This document shows positions 53,334 through 62,000 of a stretch of DNA of 64,000 bases, one piece after another. A program made the translations under genes and the position numbers. Numbering within the stretch: the stretch's first letter is position 1; the number at the start of each line of letters is the position of its first letter. The notes below the pieces were generated by a model. That model was given only the letters and a program-made list of their open reading frames with translations, had not been told where the DNA came from and searched no databases. The stretch comes from Pseudomonas paeninsulae (lineage in GTDB: Bacteria > Pseudomonadota > Gammaproteobacteria > Pseudomonadales > Pseudomonadaceae), in the NCBI RefSeq assembly GCF_035621475.1, contig NZ_CP141799.1, forward strand, positions 5,258,501 through 5,322,500. The letters are read 5' to 3'.

Positions 53334-53521
53334 GATCCAGACCTCTTACTTTAATGTTCAGGGCAGACCCGGGCTCGGGCGCTGCTGGATTTCGGACAAA
53401 CACTGGGGGTGGGAGCGATCAGCTTTCCAGGCCATTTCTTGCCCTGTGTCCAGCTGGGGCGGCGAAGAGCGGACGTGGTCCTCAAGCCTCAGCGCAGTCT
53501 CACAAGGCGTTGACTGATCGC

Positions 53522-54175
53522 TCAGTCATTCGCCTCGGCCAACTGTTGCACGATGCTCATGTAGTTCTCGACCCCTTGCGCACCGGTTACCAGGTGGCGA
53601 CGGTTGAAGATCATCGCCGGCACACCGCTAATGCCTTTGCCCAGCCAGGCTTCTTCGGCAGTGCGCACCTCTGTGGCAAAACGCTGATCTTCAAGCACGG
53701 CCAGGGCCTCGGTCCGTTCCAACCCGATTTCTGCGGCTACATCCGCCAGCACGCTGTCGTCAGACAGGTTCCGGCGGTTGGTGAAGTGAGCGGTAAAGAG
53801 GGCCTGTTTCAGGTCGTGCATACGCCCTTGCCGATCGGCCCAATGCAGAAGCTGATGCAGGTTGAAGGTGTTGTGCATGCGCATGTCGTCGGCGAAGCGG
53901 AACTCGAACCCGACTTCTGCGCCAACCTCGGTCATCTTGACCCGGCTTTCCTCCGATTGCTCCTTGGTAGTGCCGTATTTCTCGGCCACGTGGTCGCGCA
54001 GGCTCTGGCCCTCGGGTGGCATGCCGGGGTTCAGCTCGAACGGATGCCAATGAATCTCGTGCGCCGTGCCGGTCGCCTCCAGCGCCTTTGCCAGCTGGCG
54101 GTAGCCGATGATGCACCAGGGGCAGACCACATCGGACACGATGTCGATCCGCAGCTTTTGGGGTGGGGTGGTCAT
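53522..54175 (-). CDS. FrnE-like DsbA-family oxidoreductase
   Basis: A 217-residue cytoplasmic thioredoxin-fold protein with redox motif CPWC in IDIVSDVVCPWCIIGYRQL and the cis-proline loop GISGVPAMIF. A long helical insertion (FADDMRMHNTFNLHQLLHWA) marks the FrnE/polyketide-oxidoreductase group of DsbA-like proteins, linked with oxidative stress. There is no signal peptide. ATG at 54175 has GGAGG upstream; the frame extends 96 codons further but without similarity. Confidence 0.9.
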   Translation of the reverse strand: MTTPPQKLRIDIVSDVVCPWCIIGYRQLAKALEATGTAHEIHWHPFELNPGMPPEGQSLRDHVAEKYGTTKEQSEESRVKMTEVGAEVGFEFRFADDMRMHNTFNLHQLLHWADRQGRMHDLKQALFTAHFTNRRNLSDDSVLADVAAEIGLERTEALAVLEDQRFATEVRTAEEAWLGKGISGVPAMIFNRRHLVTGAQGVENYMSIVQQLAEAND

Positions 54176-54181
54176 AGTTGC

Positions 54182-54535
54182 CTCCTCGATTGAATGTGAT
54201 AGGCGGCCCGCAGCCGAGAGCCTGGCGCCTGTCATCCTTGCGACAAGCGGTTTGCGCTCATCGGTGAAGTGCGCCCAAGCGCGCGCTTGTTGTGCCGCTG
54301 CAGCACCAGGTTCCGCAACGCCAGCAGTATCACGATGATCGTCACGCCCGGCGGTCTCGACTGGAGCGGTGCATCTACCAGCCTGTGCTCCAGGTGTCTG
54401 GTCCACTTCGACATCAGCCTCTGGGTGACGCCAAGAACCACCGGTTCTGCTGAGAAGGTCCACGTGCAGAAGCGGACAGCCGCCGTGGCCTCGACATGGA
54501 CGATGGCGTCGGGTATTGCTTCGCCGTTAGTGGGA
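54182..54535. other. gap of about 350 bases without recognisable gene
   Basis: Both strands show only short frames with irregular composition. No protein motif, promoter dyad or RNA signature was recognised. It may be decayed coding sequence between the FrnE-like and AhpD-like genes. Confidence 0.5.
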
Positions 54536-55087
54536 TTACTTCTTAGTCCAAGCAAACTGCTTGAAAGGTTCGTCGATAGGCGTTTGGGCGATATGGTTGG
54601 TGTAGTTGCTCATGACCTTTTGGCTAAGGCCCAGGATGACTTCCAACACATTTTGCTGGGTGTAACCGGCCGCATAAAAGTCTTGCAGTTGCTTTGGCTC
54701 AAGCTCGCCACGCTGGCGCACCATGGCCAGTGTGAAGTCGCGCAACGCCTCAAGTTTCGCGGTGGGCAGCGGCGTCTCATCGCGCAGTGCATTGCTCACT
54801 TCGTCCGAGACCTTCATCGACTTGGCGATACCCGTATGCGCAGGCACGCAGTAATGGCAGGCATGCTCAACGTTGATGGTTTGCCACACCACGGTTTTTT
54901 CATCGGCGCTGAGGCTGCTGTTAAGAAACAGGCCATGCAGCACTTGATAGCCCTCGAGCAAACCGGGGGCTTCGGCCATCACCGCATGCAAGCCTGGAAT
55001 CATGCCAAAGGCTTTCTGCGACTTCTCCAACAGGGGCTTGGCGGCTTCGGGTGCGCTGTTCTGGTCATGCAGAGTAAAAGTGCTCAT
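54536..55087 (-). CDS. carboxymuconolactone decarboxylase / AhpD-like protein
   Basis: A 183-residue helical protein with the CMD signature VEHACHYCVPAHTGIAKSM, in which the CxxC (CHYC) and downstream His resemble the AhpD peroxidase-reductase active site. Family members reduce peroxides or disulfides, or act on aromatic lactones; here the CxxC favours an antioxidant role. ATG at 55087 is used, because the upstream ATG lies in the operator region. It diverges from a TetR gene across 136 bases holding two matching operator sequences, so it is very likely repressed by that protein. Confidence 0.85.
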   Translation of the reverse strand: MSTFTLHDQNSAPEAAKPLLEKSQKAFGMIPGLHAVMAEAPGLLEGYQVLHGLFLNSSLSADEKTVVWQTINVEHACHYCVPAHTGIAKSMKVSDEVSNALRDETPLPTAKLEALRDFTLAMVRQRGELEPKQLQDFYAAGYTQQNVLEVILGLSQKVMSNYTNHIAQTPIDEPFKQFAWTKK

Positions 55088-55100
55088 TGGGTGAATCCTT

Positions 55101-55118
55101 TTTGAGTGAACGTTCAAA
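55101..55118. promoter_or_regulatory. TetR operator candidate, site 1
   Basis: TTTGAGTGAACGTTCAAA is an imperfect dyad. Its sequence recurs, inverted, at 55164 with two differences. It lies 13 bases before the AhpD-like start codon. Confidence 0.65.
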
Positions 55119-55135
55119 TAAGAAGACCAGCCTAA

Positions 55136-55165
55136 TTGAGGTCAGGGAGGTAATCAAGCTATAAT
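55136..55165 (+). promoter_or_regulatory. sigma70 promoter candidate of the tetR gene
   Basis: TTGAGG, 18 bases, then TATAAT, a consensus -10. The operator candidate 55164-55181 overlaps its end, suiting autorepression. Confidence 0.55.
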
Positions 55166-55181
55166 TGAACGGTCACTCAAA
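55164..55181. promoter_or_regulatory. TetR operator candidate, site 2
   Basis: ATTGAACGGTCACTCAAA; its reverse complement matches site 1 at 16 of 18 positions. It overlaps the tetR -10/start region. Confidence 0.65.
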
Positions 55182-55223
55182 CTCGATCCAGCCGATTGCA
55201 CCTAACCCTTTATCCGAGAGCCA

Positions 55224-55829
55224 ATGATGCCCCGTACAGCTCGTTTTGATCGCCAAGTCGCTCTAGATAGAGCCGTTGAGCTGTTTTGGTCGAGAGGTTA
55301 TTACGCATCATCGATGAAGGATATTGAGAAGGCGCTGGATATGCGCCCCGGCAGCCTCTATGCCACCTTCGGCAGCAAAAGCGGTCTGTTTGCCGAGGCG
55401 CTGGAGGCTTACGCCAGCCGTGCCGGAGATGGCTTTCGCCAGATAATCGAAGGATCACCGAGCGTTGTCGACGGATTAAAGCGCTACCTGCGCTCATTCG
55501 CCCGGCCCTGTAGCGTCGACGCGCAAGCGCCTGCGCAGGCTTGCATGCTGATTAAGACCTTGCTTGAGGTTAACGCTGAAGACACCGCGTTACTGACTCA
55601 GGTGAAGACAATGCTCGCCACCATCGAGTTGGGACTTTGCGAGGTACTGGTGCAGGCCAAGGCAGCGGGGGAATTGCGTGCCGATGTTGAGTGCCCACGA
55701 CTTGCCCGCTTGCTACAAGCGCAAATCATCGGGTTGCGCGCGTTTGCCGAGCGCAATGTGCCCGACGCTCAGATTGCAGCACTTGCCGACGACATGGCCA
55801 GCATGATTGATGCCTACCGAGCCCACTGA
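55224..55829 (+). CDS. TetR-family repressor
   Basis: A 201-residue regulator. The N-terminal helix-turn-helix (VALDRAVELFWSRGYYASSM, IEKALDMRPGSLYATFGSKSGLFAEAL) is followed by a helical ligand domain with a pair of cysteines (PCSVDAQAPAQACM) that could be redox-active. This resembles repressors of redox and quinone-responsive genes, though that is only suggestive. It diverges from the AhpD-like gene with two operator candidates between them. A remnant of a second, related tetR gene lies at 52318. Confidence 0.9.
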   Translation: MMPRTARFDRQVALDRAVELFWSRGYYASSMKDIEKALDMRPGSLYATFGSKSGLFAEALEAYASRAGDGFRQIIEGSPSVVDGLKRYLRSFARPCSVDAQAPAQACMLIKTLLEVNAEDTALLTQVKTMLATIELGLCEVLVQAKAAGELRADVECPRLARLLQAQIIGLRAFAERNVPDAQIAALADDMASMIDAYRAH

Positions 55830-55870
55830 ATCGGTCCTGATGCCTTAGCCGCAGTTGCTAGTCCACTTTT

Positions 55871-55980
55871 GGCCGGGTTACGGCCGTTGCCGAGTGCTCG
55901 CTATTTGATATAGAGGCGAGCATGGAGCGGCCAGCAGCAGGTGTTCAGAACCTTCTGCAAAGCGGCTGTGACTTAGGAAG
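55871..55980. repeat. right ~110-bp direct repeat of the accessory island
   Basis: Second copy of the sequence at 50355-50463, in the same orientation, from GGCCGGGTTACGGCCGTTG to CTGTGACTTAGGAAG. It ends ten bases before the stop codon of cobF. Confidence 0.85.
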
Positions 55981-55990
55981 GGGACACCTA

Positions 55991-56752
55991 TCAGCCGGTC
56001 CTGCGCAGCAGATAGCTATCCATAATCCAGCCATGCTGCTCGCGCAGCACAGCGCGGCGGCTGCGGATGCTGTCGGCGACCTCGGCCAGCGGGCCGGCGA
56101 TCAGCACTTCGTCGGCGGTGCCGATATAGGCTCCCCAGTAGATATGCATGTCCTGGTCGACGAAGCGCCGGTAGCTGTCCTGGGCGTCGAGCATCACCAG
56201 CACGCTGTCCACACCCTCGGGAAAGCCACCTTCGGCCAGACGGCGGGCCGGGGTGACCTGGAAGGCCTGGCCGATGCTGTTGAAGCAGACCTTATGCTTG
56301 GCCGCCAGGGCTTGCAGGCTGGTGATGCCGGGGATCACTTGGTACTCGATCTGCTCGCTGCTGTTGCCCACGATCTGTTCGACGATGCGCAGGGTGCTGT
56401 CGTACAGCGCCGGGTCGCCCCAGACCAGAAAGGCGCCGCATTCGCCGTCGGCCATCTGCTCGCGGATCATGCCCTCGAACACCTGCTGTTTGTCCTGATT
56501 CAGATCCACCACGCTGCCGCGATAGTCGGGCACGTCGCGCACCCGTTCCGGGCAGTCGGCGCTGACGAAGCGGTAGTCGCGGCCCTGGATAAAGCGCTCG
56601 CAGATGGTCTTGCGCAGGCCGATCAGGCTGTCCTTGGCGCTGCCCTTGTCCATCAGGAAGAACACGTCCGTGCGGTTCAGCGCGTTGATCGCCTGCACCG
56701 TCAGATAGTCCGGGTCGCCGGCACCGATGCCGATGATCAGAAGGGTTTTCAT
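55991..56752 (-). CDS. cobF: precorrin-6A synthase (deacetylating)
   Basis: A 253-residue SAM-dependent methylase that methylates C1 and removes the acetyl group, a step specific to the aerobic pathway. It has LLIIGIGAGDPDYLTVQAINAL, the glycine loop FLVWGDPALYDSTLRI and QVIPGITSLQALAA. The ATG overlaps the TGA of the chlD reading frame by four bases. It is the last gene of a probable cobW-cobN-chlID-cobF operon, with the island boundary immediately beyond. Confidence 0.94.
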   Translation of the reverse strand: MKTLLIIGIGAGDPDYLTVQAINALNRTDVFFLMDKGSAKDSLIGLRKTICERFIQGRDYRFVSADCPERVRDVPDYRGSVVDLNQDKQQVFEGMIREQMADGECGAFLVWGDPALYDSTLRIVEQIVGNSSEQIEYQVIPGITSLQALAAKHKVCFNSIGQAFQVTPARRLAEGGFPEGVDSVLVMLDAQDSYRRFVDQDMHIYWGAYIGTADEVLIAGPLAEVADSIRSRRAVLREQHGWIMDSYLLRRTG

Positions 56753-57456
56753 GGGGCTTCGACTCCAGCGTGTTCAGGACTGCCGTGCACAACCGGCAGC
56801 GTATCAATATGACGGTAATGCGCGCCCAACTCATCCGCCAATTGGCGGGCGCGGCCGAGGCGGATCGGCGCGCTTTCGATATCCACCAACAGCGCCGGGC
56901 ACCCGCTCGGCGCCAAGGCCGGCCAGTCGCGCAGGCGGCCATCGGTGATGATCAACAAGCGCTGAGATTCGGCCGGGTGCAAACGCTGACGCCGCGCCTG
57001 CCAGGCGGCGGCATGGCGCAACGCATCGAGCAAGGGCGTGCCGCCACCTGCGCCCAACTCGGTCAGCCACTGCTGCAAGGCCTGAGTGGCTTGCTGCCCT
57101 TGCCACATCCACTGCGCCTTCCGGCCGGTAGCGTGTAGCACAGCCAGGCGCGCGCGCTGGCGGCGGGCCTGCTCGAACACCTCGGCGAGCAGGCCCTTGG
57201 CCTTGCTCAACGCGCCGTGCCGGCGGGTCGAGGCCGAGGCATCGACGATCACCAGCCACAGTTCAGTGGGCCGTGCACTGCGCGGACGCTGCAGCAAATC
57301 CTGGCGATTGCGCGGACGGCCCTTGAACAGAGTCGCCGGCCAGTCGATCCGGCCACCCGCGCCAGCGCGAATGGCACCACTGCGACCACCACCTAGTGCG
57401 CCGGGAGCGGCCTGGGCATCCGCGCCTGTGGCTGTGCGCGGGCGGATGCCTAGGGC
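56749..57456 (-). CDS. ChlD-like von Willebrand factor A domain, reached by -1 frameshift from chlI
   Basis: The open frame entered at the frameshift site encodes 235 further residues: an Ala/Gly/Arg-rich linker with GGGRSGAIRAGAGGRIDWPATL, then a VWA domain with MIDAS-type motif LVIVDASAST, GGGTPLLDAL and LLIITDGRLRDW. ChlD/CobT-like subunits pair with the AAA+ ChlI subunit in metal chelatases. In this frame there is a TGA shortly upstream, and no ATG or GTG with a ribosome site precedes the conserved linker. A TTG at 57297 would delete the conserved RSGAIRAG/IDWPATL segment. The frame joins chlI exactly at A AAA AAG. It overlaps cobF by four bases. Confidence 0.82.
   Translation of the reverse strand, partial: ALGIRPRTATGADAQAAPGALGGGRSGAIRAGAGGRIDWPATLFKGRPRNRQDLLQRPRSARPTELWLVIVDASASTRRHGALSKAKGLLAEVFEQARRQRARLAVLHATGRKAQWMWQGQQATQALQQWLTELGAGGGTPLLDALRHAAAWQARRQRLHPAESQRLLIITDGRLRDWPALAPSGCPALLVDIESAPIRLGRARQLADELGAHYRHIDTLPVVHGSPEHAGVEAP
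57415..57450 (-). promoter_or_regulatory. stimulatory hairpin of the chlI-chlD frameshift site
   Basis: On the minus strand GGCATCCGC and GCGGATGCC form a perfect nine-base stem with an 18-base loop. It begins five bases after the slippery heptamer, within the normal range for -1 frameshift stimulators, and includes the last base of the chlI stop. Confidence 0.75.
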
Positions 57457-58472
57457 TTTTTTGCCCAGCGCGGCGGTTCACGCCTTACGCCGAGGCTTTG
57501 CGCCTGCGCAGGTAATTCACCCCACTGGCCTTCGCCTTGCGCAGGTTGCTGCTGCTCGCCGGGCGCGCTGTTGTCGGGCTGAGATTGGGGCTGGGGTGGC
57601 GGCGCTTGCGCGGCGGGCGGCGGACTATGCCGACGCCGGTGACGCAGAACGAACTCGGCCACCGCGTCGATATCCACAAGCTCGATCGCCTCGACGCCAC
57701 GCCAGGCGGCATGGGCGCGGGCGGCGCGCAGCCAGACCAGGTCGGCGCGCAAGCCATCGACGGCGGCGGCGAAACAGTGCTGGCTGATCTGCTCTAGGGC
57801 GGCATCGTCCAACGGGATATCCGCCAGGCGCTGACGGGCGCGCTGGCAACGGTTGCGCAGCTCATCCTGCGGCGCCTGCCAGCGCTGCAGAAACGCCTGC
57901 GGATCGGCATCGAAGGCCAGTCGGCGGCGGACGATCTCGGCGCGCTGGGCCGGTTGCGGCTGGGCATCTAGGGCCAGGTTGAAGCCGAAACGATCGAGCA
58001 GCTGCGGGCGCAGTTCGCCCTCTTCACCGTTCATGGTGCCGATCAGCACAAAGCGCGCGGCATGCCGGTGGGAGATGCCATCGCGCTCGACATGATTGAC
58101 CCCGCTGGCGGCAGCATCCAGCAGCAGGTCGACCAGGTGATCGGGCAGCAGGTTGACCTCATCGACGTAGAGCACACCGCCATTGGCCTTGGCCAGCAGG
58201 CCGGGGCAGAACTGCGCACGGCCCTCGCTCAGCGCCGCGTCCAGATCGAGGGTGCCGACGATGCGCTCCTCACTCGCGCCCAGCGGCAGGGTGACGAAGG
58301 TGCCGCTGGCCAACAGATCGGCCAGGCCGCGCGCCAGGGTCGACTTGGCCATGCCGCGCGGCCCTTCGATCAGCACGCCACCGATGGCCGGGTCAATGGC
58401 CGCCAGGCACAGCGCCAGCTTGAGGTCGTCAGCGCCGACCACGGCAGCGAGGGGGAAGTGGCTATCGATCAT
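57450..58472 (-). CDS. ChlI/BchI-like AAA+ chelatase subunit
   Basis: A 340-residue ATPase of the magnesium-chelatase I type, used with CobN for cobalt insertion. Walker A is GVLIEGPRGMAKSTLARGL, Walker B is GGVLYVDEVNLL, and FVLIGTMNGEEGELRPQLLDRFG is the sensor region. ATG at 58472 gives the family start MIDSHFPLAAVVGADDLK. The last codons read GCA AAA AAG CCC TAG; slippage at A AAA AAG continues into the VWA frame, giving a 574-residue ChlI-ChlD protein. An array of three repeats separates it from cobN upstream. Confidence 0.92.
   Translation of the reverse strand: MIDSHFPLAAVVGADDLKLALCLAAIDPAIGGVLIEGPRGMAKSTLARGLADLLASGTFVTLPLGASEERIVGTLDLDAALSEGRAQFCPGLLAKANGGVLYVDEVNLLPDHLVDLLLDAAASGVNHVERDGISHRHAARFVLIGTMNGEEGELRPQLLDRFGFNLALDAQPQPAQRAEIVRRRLAFDADPQAFLQRWQAPQDELRNRCQRARQRLADIPLDDAALEQISQHCFAAAVDGLRADLVWLRAARAHAAWRGVEAIELVDIDAVAEFVLRHRRRHSPPPAAQAPPPQPQSQPDNSAPGEQQQPAQGEGQWGELPAQAQSLGVRREPPRWAKKP
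57456..57462 (-). promoter_or_regulatory. -1 ribosomal frameshift slippery heptamer
   Basis: A AAA AAG in the chlI phase (GCA AAA AAG), identical to the dnaX slip site. The zero frame ends two codons later at TAG, while the -1 frame reads GCC CTA GGC into the ChlD domain. A hairpin follows after five bases. Confidence 0.8.
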
Positions 58473-58502
58473 GGCAGGCGTCCGTATGGGCGAAGAGCGG
58501 TG

Positions 58503-58670
58503 CGTAGGGTGGGTTAGCGACGCGGGTCGCCGGTCGAAAATCCACACGCGACAGTGGCGCGGCGCGTAACCCGCCAGGCGATGGTATGCGTTGCGCCCAT
58601 GGTGGGTTACGCCGCATCGATTGCGCCGGGTCGTGCGGCAACCGCGGCAAGCGGCTAACCCACCCTTCGG
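58503..58670. repeat. GGGTTA palindromic repeat element, copy 3 (first of tandem array)
   Basis: Starts CGTAGGGTGGGTTAGCGACG and ends GCTAACCCACCCTTCGG, with inner GTAACCCGCCAGGCGATGG and GGTGGGTTACGCCGCA. First of three copies whose starts are spaced by exactly 177 bases. Confidence 0.88.
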
Positions 58671-58679
58671 GAGTGGATG

Positions 58680-58847
58680 CGTAGGCTGGGTTAGCGACGC
58701 GGCACAACGGCCGGGAATCCACGCGCGATGGTGGCGCGGCGCGTAACCCGCCAGGCGATGGACCGCGTTGCGCCCATGGTGGGTTACGCCGCACCGGGTT
58801 CGCTGGGTTATCCGTCAACCGCGGCAAGCGGCTAACCCACCCTACGG
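58680..58847. repeat. GGGTTA palindromic repeat element, copy 4 (second of tandem array)
   Basis: Same structure as copy 3, with CGTAGGCTGGGTTAGCGACG at the left and GCTAACCCACCCTACGG at the right, separated from its neighbours by a nine-base GAGTGGATG linker. Confidence 0.88.
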
Positions 58848-58856
58848 GAGTGGATG

Positions 58857-59023
58857 CGTAGGATGGGTTAGCGGCGCGGGACAGCGGCCGGGAATCCACG
58901 CGCGATGGTGGTGCGCCGCGTAACCCACCAGGCGATGGACCGCGTTGCGCCCATGGTGGGTTACGCCGCATCGATTGCGCCAGGTAGTGCGGTAACCGCG
59001 GCATGCGGCTAACCCACCCTACG
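58857..59023. repeat. GGGTTA palindromic repeat element, copy 5 (third of tandem array)
   Basis: CGTAGGATGGGTTAGCGGCG at the left, GCTAACCCACCCTACGAG at the right. Ends 22 bases before the cobN stop codon. Confidence 0.88.
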
Positions 59024-59045
59024 AGATCGACGGGAAGGCGTGTGC

Positions 59046-62000
59046 TCATGCTTCCTCGCTGTCGATCAGCAGGTTTTCCAGGGCTTCGCGGTAGTCGCCG
59101 GGGTTCTCCCAGAGGCCGCGCTGCTGGGCTTCGAGCAGGCGTTCGAGGATGTCCTGCAAGGCGCCGGGGTTGTGCTGCTGGATAAACTCGCGGGTGTCCT
59201 GGTCGAGCAGATAGGCATCGGTGAGCAGGGCGTACTGGTGGTCGTCGACCAGTTCGCTGGTGGCGTCGAAGGCGAACAGGTAGTCGACGGTCGCCGCCAG
59301 TTCGAACGCACCCTTGTAGCCGTGGCGCTTCATGCCCGCGATCCACTTGGGGTTGGCCGCACGGGCGCGCACCACACGGCCCAGTTCTTCCTTGAGGGTA
59401 CGAATGCGCGGCGTGTCGGGCTGGCTGTTGTCGCCGTGATAGCTGGCCACCTTGGCCCCGCGCAGGGTTTCCACCGCTGCGAGCATGCCGCCCTGAAACT
59501 GGTAGTAATCGTTGGAATCGAGGATGTCGTGCTCGCGGTTGTCCTGGTTGTGCAGCACCGCCTGCAACTGCTGCAGGCGTTCGGCGAACTGCGCCCGTGC
59601 CGGGGTGCCCTCACTGTGCTTGCCGTAGGCGTAGCCGCCCCAGTTCAGGTAGACCTCGGCCAGATCCGCGCGGGTCTGCCACAGGCGCTCTTCGATGGCG
59701 TTCTGCACGCCCGCGCCATAGGCCCCCGGCTTGGAGCCGAACACCCGCCAGCCGGCCTGTTTACGCGCCTCATGTTCGTCCAGGCCGCTGTCTTGCAGGG
59801 CCAGGGATTCACGCCAGACCCGCGCCGACAGCGGGTTCAGCTCTTCCGGCTCGTCCAGCTCGACCAGCGCCTGCACCGCCTCATCGAACAGGCGAATCAG
59901 GTTGCTGAAAGCGTCGCGGAAGAAACCGGACACGCGCAGGGTCACGTCCACCCGCGGGCGGCCGAGCTGCGCCAGCGGCAAGACCTCGAAGCGTTCGACG
60001 CGCTGGCTGCCGGCCTGCCACACCGGGCGCACGCCGAGCAGCGCCAGGGCCTGGGCCATGTCGTCACCGCCGGTGCGCATGGTCGCGGTGCCCCATACCG
60101 ACAGGCCGAGCTGACGCAGGTGGTCGCCGTGGTCCTGCAGGTGGCGTTCGAGCAGACGATCCGCCGCTTGCACGCCGATGCGCCAGGCGGTCGGGGTCGG
60201 CAGGTTGCGTACATCCACCGAGTAGAAATTGCGCCCGGTGGGCAGCACATCGAGGCGACCGCGACTCGGCGCGCCGCTGGGTCCGGCCGGGACGAAGCGC
60301 CCGGCCAGGGCGGCGAGCAGGCCGTGGATTTCCGCCGGGCCGCAGGCATCCAGCAGCGGCGCGACCTGTTCGCGCAAACGCTGTAGCACCAGGGCGCTGG
60401 CCGGGCCAACGGCTTCGAAGTCCGCTGTCTCGATCAACTGCAAAGCGAGGATTTCCAAGCGCTCGCGGCTATCGCCGACACTGCGCCACAGGCTGTTATC
60501 GCAGGCCTGTAATACCTCGGGACGCGGCCCCTGCCAGTCCTCGGCCATGGCGCAATCCAGCGGGTCGAAGCCCAACTCCAGGTCATGGGCCAGGGCGCGC
60601 AGCAGGCTGGCATTGGCGCCCTGGCCATCGCCTCGGGGAATGCGCAGCAACGCTAGCAGAGTGTCGCGGCGCAACTGCCCAGCCGGCGATTCGCCGAACA
60701 CATGCAGGCCGTCGCGGATCTGCGATTCCTTGAGGTCGCACAGGTAAGCATCGAGCTGCGGCAACCAGCTGTTGGGGTCTTCGTTGAGTTGCAGGCCGAG
60801 TTCACGGTCGAGGCTGGCCTCGCGCACCTTGAGCAGAATCTCGCCGCGCAGCTCGACGGCGCGGCGCAGGTCGAGCTGGCTGGCCTCGTAATACTCATCG
60901 GCCAGACGCTCGATATCGCGCAGCGGGCCGTAGCTTTCCGCGCGGGTCAGCGGCGGCATCAGGTGGTCGATGATCACCGCCTGGGTCCGCCGTTTGGCCT
61001 GCGCACCCTCGCCCGGATCGTTGACGATAAACGGGTAAATATTCGGCAGCGGGCCAAGAATTGCGCTCGGCCAGCACTGCTCGGACAGGCCGACGCTCTT
61101 GCCCGGCAGCCATTCCAGGTTGCCGTGCTTGCCGACGTGGATCACCGCGTTGGCGGCAAACACCGTGCGCAGCCAGCAGTAGAACGCCAGGTAGCCGTGC
61201 GGCGGCACCAGATCAGGGTCGTGATAGACCGCGCTGGTATCCACCTGATAGCCACGCGCTGGCTGGATGCCAACGAAGGTCAGGCCGAAACGCAAGCCGG
61301 CGATCATCAGCCGCCCGCCACGTTCTCCTCGGTACATGGGGTCCTGCTCGGGGTCGCCCCAGCGTTCGAGTACTGCTTGCTGGTTGGCGGCGGGCAACTG
61401 GGCGAAGAACGCCTGATAGTCCTCCAGCGCCAGGCTCTGCGCGCAGGGCCGTGCATCCAGGTTGTCGAGATCGTTGGTCACCCCGCCGAGCAGCTGGTGG
61501 ATCAGCGCCGTGCCGCTGTCCGGCAGAGCTGCGACCGGATAACCCTGCTGCTCCAGCGCACGCAGGATATTCAGCGCCGCCGCCGGGGTATCCAGGCCGA
61601 CGCCATTGCCGATGCGGCCGTCGCGGGTCGGGTAGTTGGCCAGGATCAGGGCGATACGCTTCTGCGCGTTGGGCTTTCTCGCCAATTCGACCCAGTTGCG
61701 CGCCAGCTCACTGACGAAGTCCATCCCTGGCAGATGCGCGCGGTAGCACACCACATCGCTCTGGCTGCGTTCGCTGCGCCAGGCCAGGCCCTTGAAGCTG
61801 ATCGGCCGGGTGATCAGACGACCGTCGAGTTCCGGCAGGACGATATGCATGGCCAGGTCCCGCGAACCCAGGCCCTGGGCATTGGCTTGCCAGAGCTCGA
61901 GATTGTCCAGCGCACAGATCGCCTGCAAAACCGGCACATCGCGACGGAACGGGCGCAGCTCCGGCGCTTCCGGGTTGCTCATGGCGAAGCCGGTGGTGTT

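Noticed and set aside
54232..54555. A 107-codon minus-strand frame between the FrnE-like and CMD genes
   Set aside because: No recognisable motif, mixed composition and overlap with the end of the CMD gene; treated as non-coding or decayed DNA.
56749..57297. chlD as an independent gene starting at TTG 57297
   Set aside because: That start would delete a conserved-looking linker (GGGRSG, GGRIDWPATL), has no ribosome site, and the frame joins chlI at a classical slip site.
58503..59023. CRISPR array or tandem coding repeats
   Set aside because: The period is 177 bases with palindromic, diverged units and nine-base linkers rather than short direct repeats with unique spacers, and no cas genes are near.
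59040..60386. Long plus-strand open frames opposite cobN (also 3678-5273 opposite pycA and 9956-11854 opposite the sensor kinase gene)
   Set aside because: They are antisense to strongly recognisable genes, have low-complexity His/Val/Ala/Arg composition caused by GC-rich codon shadows, and show no domains.
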